Of a stretch of DNA of 9,061 nucleotides, positions 6,818-9,061 are shown one piece after another (position 1 is the stretch's first letter; each line of letters opens with the position of its first letter). The DNA lies in the NCBI GenBank assembly GCA_947497675.1, contig CANMHY010000013.1, forward strand, positions 1-9,061, read 5' to 3'. The position numbers were made by a program, and so were the translations under genes. This stretch comes from Alphaproteobacteria bacterium. GTDB taxonomy: Bacteria; Pseudomonadota; Alphaproteobacteria; 16-39-46. The notes under the pieces were generated by a model. That model saw nothing but the letters and a program-made list of their open reading frames with translations, was not told where the DNA came from and did not search any database.

Positions 6818-7765
6818 TCATTCAAACGCGCGTTCATAGTATTCTTCCAATAGTTTTTGATCCTCTTCTGAAAATCGATTTAAAAAACTGAGTGTAAGAG
6901 CCTCTTTAACGTCTTTGAAAATGTCAATGTTTTCTCCCCACGAAATAACGCTTCTTGGGGACATCGGTAATCCAAGATCACCATTTTTAAACCCTTGTCT
7001 TGTTAAATCGGCAAAGGCTATCATGGACTTTACGATTTCTTTGAATTCAGGAGTGCCCAAGAGAGGAACTTTTGCTTTAACGAGAGCCATTTCTTTTTCA
7101 AATGAAAAGTATGAGAGATGGGCAATTAAATTCCATCTGTCGAGTTGACCTTGGTTAAGAGGATGTGTTCCAAAATAAAGACCAGTCGTATCTCCGAGAC
7201 CTAACGTATTAATCGTTGCGAAGAGGCGAAATTGAGGATGAGGCGTAAGCGTGACATTCTCATCTAAAAGAATTAATTTTCCATCTTGTTCAAGAAGTCG
7301 CTGAATAACGAATAGAACTTCTGGACGGGCGGCATCATATTCATCTAAAATGAGGGCAACAGGGTTTTTTAAAGACCAAGGAAGAATGCCGAGCTGATAG
7401 CAGCTGACGGGATGTCCCTTTTCAAGACGAATGACATCTTTTCCTAAAAGGTCTGAACGCGTAATGTGTCCGTCAAGATTAATGCGAAGACACGGCCAAT
7501 TTAAGCGTGCTGCTACTTGTTCGATGTGGGTAGACTTTCCCGTCCCATGCAATCCATGAAGAAGAACGCGGAGATTATAAAGAAAGCCTGCCAAAATACT
7601 TTTTGTGACTTCAGAATTGAAGATATAAAAGGGGTCAATCTTGGGAACTAAGGGATTTTTTTCTTCAAAAACGGGAACTGAGACATCCCAATCAATTCCA
7701 AACAGGTCTCTTACAGAATGCAATTTTGTTTTGTAATCACAAAATCTGAACTCAGATAGCTGCAT
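6818..7765 (-). CDS. cobS: CobS-like AAA+ (MoxR-class) ATPase
   Basis: The 315-residue protein aligns in memory with CobS of Pseudomonas denitrificans over its whole length, including the N-terminal VRDLFGID (18-25) and the C-terminal YERAF (310-314). Walker A is GLHGTGKST (71-79, Lys77), Walker B LILDEYD (138-144, Asp141/Glu142), sensor 1 ATIN (183-186), a possible arginine finger at Arg210 (LDRW), and sensor 2 SPR with Arg271. CobS is the AAA+ small subunit of the aerobic cobaltochelatase CobN-CobS-CobT, which inserts cobalt into hydrogenobyrinate a,c-diamide using ATP. The CobT partner that usually follows cobS is absent: the next gene is convergent rsmB. CobST homologues also occur in alphaproteobacteria without cobalamin synthesis, so another MoxR-like chaperone role is possible. 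A strong ribosome site AAGGAG (7778-7773) lies 7 nt before the ATG. Confidence 0.9.
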   Translation of the reverse strand: MQLSEFRFCDYKTKLHSVRDLFGIDWDVSVPVFEEKNPLVPKIDPFYIFNSEVTKSILAGFLYNLRVLLHGLHGTGKSTHIEQVAARLNWPCLRINLDGHITRSDLLGKDVIRLEKGHPVSCYQLGILPWSLKNPVALILDEYDAARPEVLFVIQRLLEQDGKLILLDENVTLTPHPQFRLFATINTLGLGDTTGLYFGTHPLNQGQLDRWNLIAHLSYFSFEKEMALVKAKVPLLGTPEFKEIVKSMIAFADLTRQGFKNGDLGLPMSPRSVISWGENIDIFKDVKEALTLSFLNRFSEEDQKLLEEYYERAFE

Positions 7766-7797
7766 TTTAACACTCCTTCTCTTAAATCATTCTAAAT

Positions 7798-7826
7798 ATT
7801 ATAATTTTCTTTTAATTTTGCTTGAA
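7798..7826 (-). promoter_or_regulatory. Predicted promoter of the cobS-like gene
   Basis: On the minus strand a perfect -10 TATAAT (7803-7798) is 17 bp from a weak -35 TTCAAG (7826-7821). The weak -35 suggests dependence on an activator or on the AT-rich upstream sequence. The leader would be about 25 nt before the ATG at 7765. Confidence 0.6.
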
Positions 7827-7853
7827 TACTATTTATCTTGTAGATATATTCAC

Positions 7854-7906
7854 CAAAGATAATTTAGCAGATCAAGTTTTCTGTTAAATCAAAAGATTGA
7901 TCTTTG
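7854..7906. promoter_or_regulatory. Nested inverted repeats between cobS and the NYN gene
   Basis: Two overlapping 7-bp inverted repeats share their right side: CAAAGAT (7854-7860) with ATCTTTG (7900-7906), and AGATCAA (7869-7875) with TTGATCT (7897-7903). A smaller TATCT-TGT-AGATA lies at 7834-7846. The right arms end only 8 bp before the -35 of the NYN promoter, and the group sits between the two divergent promoters. This is where a shared regulator would be expected; no binder is identified. Confidence 0.4.
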
Positions 7907-7913
7907 CTCTATC

Positions 7914-7941
7914 TTGACAAAAGATGTTAAGTCTTTATAAT
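7914..7941 (+). promoter_or_regulatory. Near-perfect sigma-70 promoter of the NYN gene
   Basis: TTGACA (7914-7919) and TATAAT (7936-7941) are both exact consensus, with 16-bp spacing. Transcription would begin near 7948, leaving about 90 nt of leader before the ATG at 8038. It is the strongest promoter visible in the window and suggests high constitutive expression unless repressed. Confidence 0.8.
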
Positions 7942-8027
7942 TCAATGTGATTTTGCAGGGAGTTTTTAGTTGTTAAAGACCTAAACTTGCATATAACACT
8001 TTTCATAGAACTTTGTACCGTAAATTT

Positions 8028-8031
8028 GAGG
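8028..8031 (+). promoter_or_regulatory. Ribosome binding site that fixes the NYN start
   Basis: GAGG lies 6 nt before ATG 8038. The longer open frame beginning at TTG 7987 has no comparable site and would add 17 residues before the conserved first strand of the domain, so the ATG is chosen. Confidence 0.65.
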
Positions 8032-8037
8032 TTAAAT

Positions 8038-8664
8038 ATGATATTTTATAAACAAGAAAAAATCGCGCTTTTTATTGATGGTGCAAATCTTCATACTGCT
8101 GCAAAAACCTTAGGCTTTGATATAGATTATAAAAAATTGCTTACTTTTTTTGCTGAAAAAGGCGTGATGGTAAGGGCTTTTTATTATACAGCTCTTTTAG
8201 ATGATCAAGAATATTCTCCCATTCGTCCTCTTGTAGACTGGTTGGATTACAACGGCTACACAATGGTTACAAAACCCTTGAAAGAATATACAGATTCCAT
8301 GGGACGTCGTCGCATCAAGGGAAACATGGATATTGAGCTTGCGATTGATATGATGGAAATGGCGGATAAGATTGATCATATTCTTTTGTTTTCAGGAGAT
8401 GGCGATTTTAAGCCGCTTCTTGAGGCTGTTCAACGTAAAGGCGTTCGAACTACTGTTGTGAGTACAATTCGCTCAAACCCTCCGATGATTTCTGACGATC
8501 TCCGTCGCCAATCTGATAACTTTATCGACCTTAAAGACGTCATGCCCTATATTTGCCGTGAAACGTCCTCGCGTGATTCATTTGAAGAGGATGAAATAAT
8601 GGAAAGTATTGAGGAAATTGTAGAAGAAATCGAAATTCGGCAAGAAGGGGTCGTGGCAGCTTAA
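8038..8664 (+). CDS. LabA-like NYN-domain protein (PIN-like nuclease, DUF88)
   Basis: A 208-residue protein whose first 170 residues form a NYN/LabA domain. The first strand carries IALFIDGANLH (9-19) with Asp14, then KGNMDIELAIDMM with Asp98 and Asp104, and FSGDGDFKPLL (118-127) with Asp121 and Asp123. These acidic positions form the metal site of PIN-like nucleases, so all catalytic residues appear intact. NYN proteins are generally predicted RNases; LabA itself was named from cyanobacterial clock output. In alphaproteobacteria such genes often lie near folK/rpoZ (from memory), but those are not in view. The C-terminal tail after 180 is strongly acidic, with ten Glu/Asp between 183 and 199, and is probably a helix or partner-binding tail. 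It has its own strong promoter and is divergent from cobS. The substrate is unknown. Confidence 0.9.
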   Translation: MIFYKQEKIALFIDGANLHTAAKTLGFDIDYKKLLTFFAEKGVMVRAFYYTALLDDQEYSPIRPLVDWLDYNGYTMVTKPLKEYTDSMGRRRIKGNMDIELAIDMMEMADKIDHILLFSGDGDFKPLLEAVQRKGVRTTVVSTIRSNPPMISDDLRRQSDNFIDLKDVMPYICRETSSRDSFEEDEIMESIEEIVEEIEIRQEGVVAA

Positions 8665-8674
8665 AAATTTAGCA

Positions 8675-8707
8675 TTCTTTTTTTCTTATTTTTTAAAAAG
8701 AAAAGAA
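8675..8707 (+). other. AU-only hairpin just before the last gene
   Basis: TTCTTTTTTT (8675-8684) can pair with AAGAAAAGAA (8698-8707) to form ten A-U-rich pairs around a 13-nt loop. The 3' arm lies immediately before ATG 8710 and holds the only purine-rich stretch that could act as its ribosome site. It could dampen translation or end some NYN transcripts, but the stem is weak. Confidence 0.25.
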
Positions 8708-8709
8708 AC

Positions 8710-9003
8710 ATGTTTAAGAATCTTTTTCAGCTCTATACGCTTATCTCATGTTTCGTTGCCTCTCTCATTATTCTTATTGCCTCCATTTTTTTCTTGGGTG
8801 CGATAACCAACTTTCTCATTCCCCAGTACACTTTTTACAGTCAGTATGCTCATTTTGAGTCAAATGAGAGTTATCTTCTTTTTAAAAAAACGCAATATGT
8901 CGTTGAAGACAAAGAAATTCAAGAGATCAATAAACTCTCTCCTTCATCTCTTTTCGAAAAAAGAAGCCAGGAAAAAGCTCAATTTTTTGTAAATAGTGTC
9001 TGA
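8710..9003 (+). CDS. Small single-pass membrane protein of unknown function
   Basis: A 97-residue frame. Residues about 9-36 form one long hydrophobic helix (YTLISCFVASLIILIASIFF and onward), preceded by a single-lysine start (MFKN) and followed by a mixed, charged region of about 60 residues with no cysteine and no recognisable motif. The topology predicts a cytoplasmic N-terminus and an extracytoplasmic tail, by the positive-inside rule, but the charge bias is slight. It starts 45 bp after the NYN stop on the same strand, so it may share that transcript. The ribosome site is poor. I do not recognise a family; the hydrophobic profile and codon use still look like a real gene. Confidence 0.6.
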   Translation: MFKNLFQLYTLISCFVASLIILIASIFFLGAITNFLIPQYTFYSQYAHFESNESYLLFKKTQYVVEDKEIQEINKLSPSSLFEKRSQEKAQFFVNSV

Positions 9004-9061
9004 CAGAAAACTCCTGGAGACCTTGATTTAACTGAGGTTAACAGGAAAAATTAGAAACGAA

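Noticed and set aside
7987..8037. Upstream extension of the NYN gene from a TTG
   Set aside because: It has no ribosome site, adds 17 residues ahead of the first conserved strand, and a good GAGG marks the ATG at 8038.
9011..9046. TCCTG/CAGGA and TTAAC/GTTAA pairs at the right edge as a terminator
   Set aside because: The arms are 5 bp, interrupted by a 12-nt bulge, and no T-run follows before the window ends.

Overview
The window looks like a chromosomal stretch of an AT-rich alphaproteobacterium. The main support is the CobS-type AAA+ protein, which matches the alphaproteobacterial CobS family along its whole length, together with an alphaproteobacterial-style LpoA-like lipoprotein, RlmE, RsmB and a LabA-like NYN protein. 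Moderate to low G+C and a Fic gene would suit a host-associated lineage such as Holosporales or relatives, but that placement is inference and no marker gene here settles it.

Layout. Bases 1-1073 (minus) hold a class II Fic protein that runs off the left edge. It has a well-formed promoter overlapped by an inverted repeat at about 1099-1152. Next is a short gene-poor stretch with a GC-rich hairpin and a 12-codon reading frame with a good ribosome site. Bases 1293-2519 (minus) encode an LpoA-like periplasmic-binding-fold lipoprotein, divergent from rlmE (2756-3448, plus). An AT-rich DUF6492-type glycosyltransferase-like gene (3470-4426, minus) is divergent from a PAP2-like membrane protein (4595-5401, plus). 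That gene is followed by rsmB (5518-6816, plus), which converges with a single bp between stop codons on a cobS-like AAA+ gene (6818-7765, minus). CobS is divergent from a LabA-like NYN-domain gene (8038-8664, plus). A small one-pass membrane protein (8710-9003, plus) closes the window.

How the genes fit together. RlmE and RsmB are rRNA methyltransferases acting on the 23S and 16S rRNAs, so the core theme is ribosome maturation. The DUF6492/PAP2 pair sits between them and looks like an envelope-glycan or lipid module placed into a housekeeping neighbourhood. The PAP2 active site is degenerate, the CobS has no CobT or CobN beside it, and Fic may be autoregulated through its C-terminal winged helix. 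No RNA genes, CRISPR arrays or intact insertion sequences were seen. There is no clear new multi-gene defence system; the best leads are the Fic operator region, the PAP2/DUF6492 pair and the solitary CobS opposite the NYN gene.
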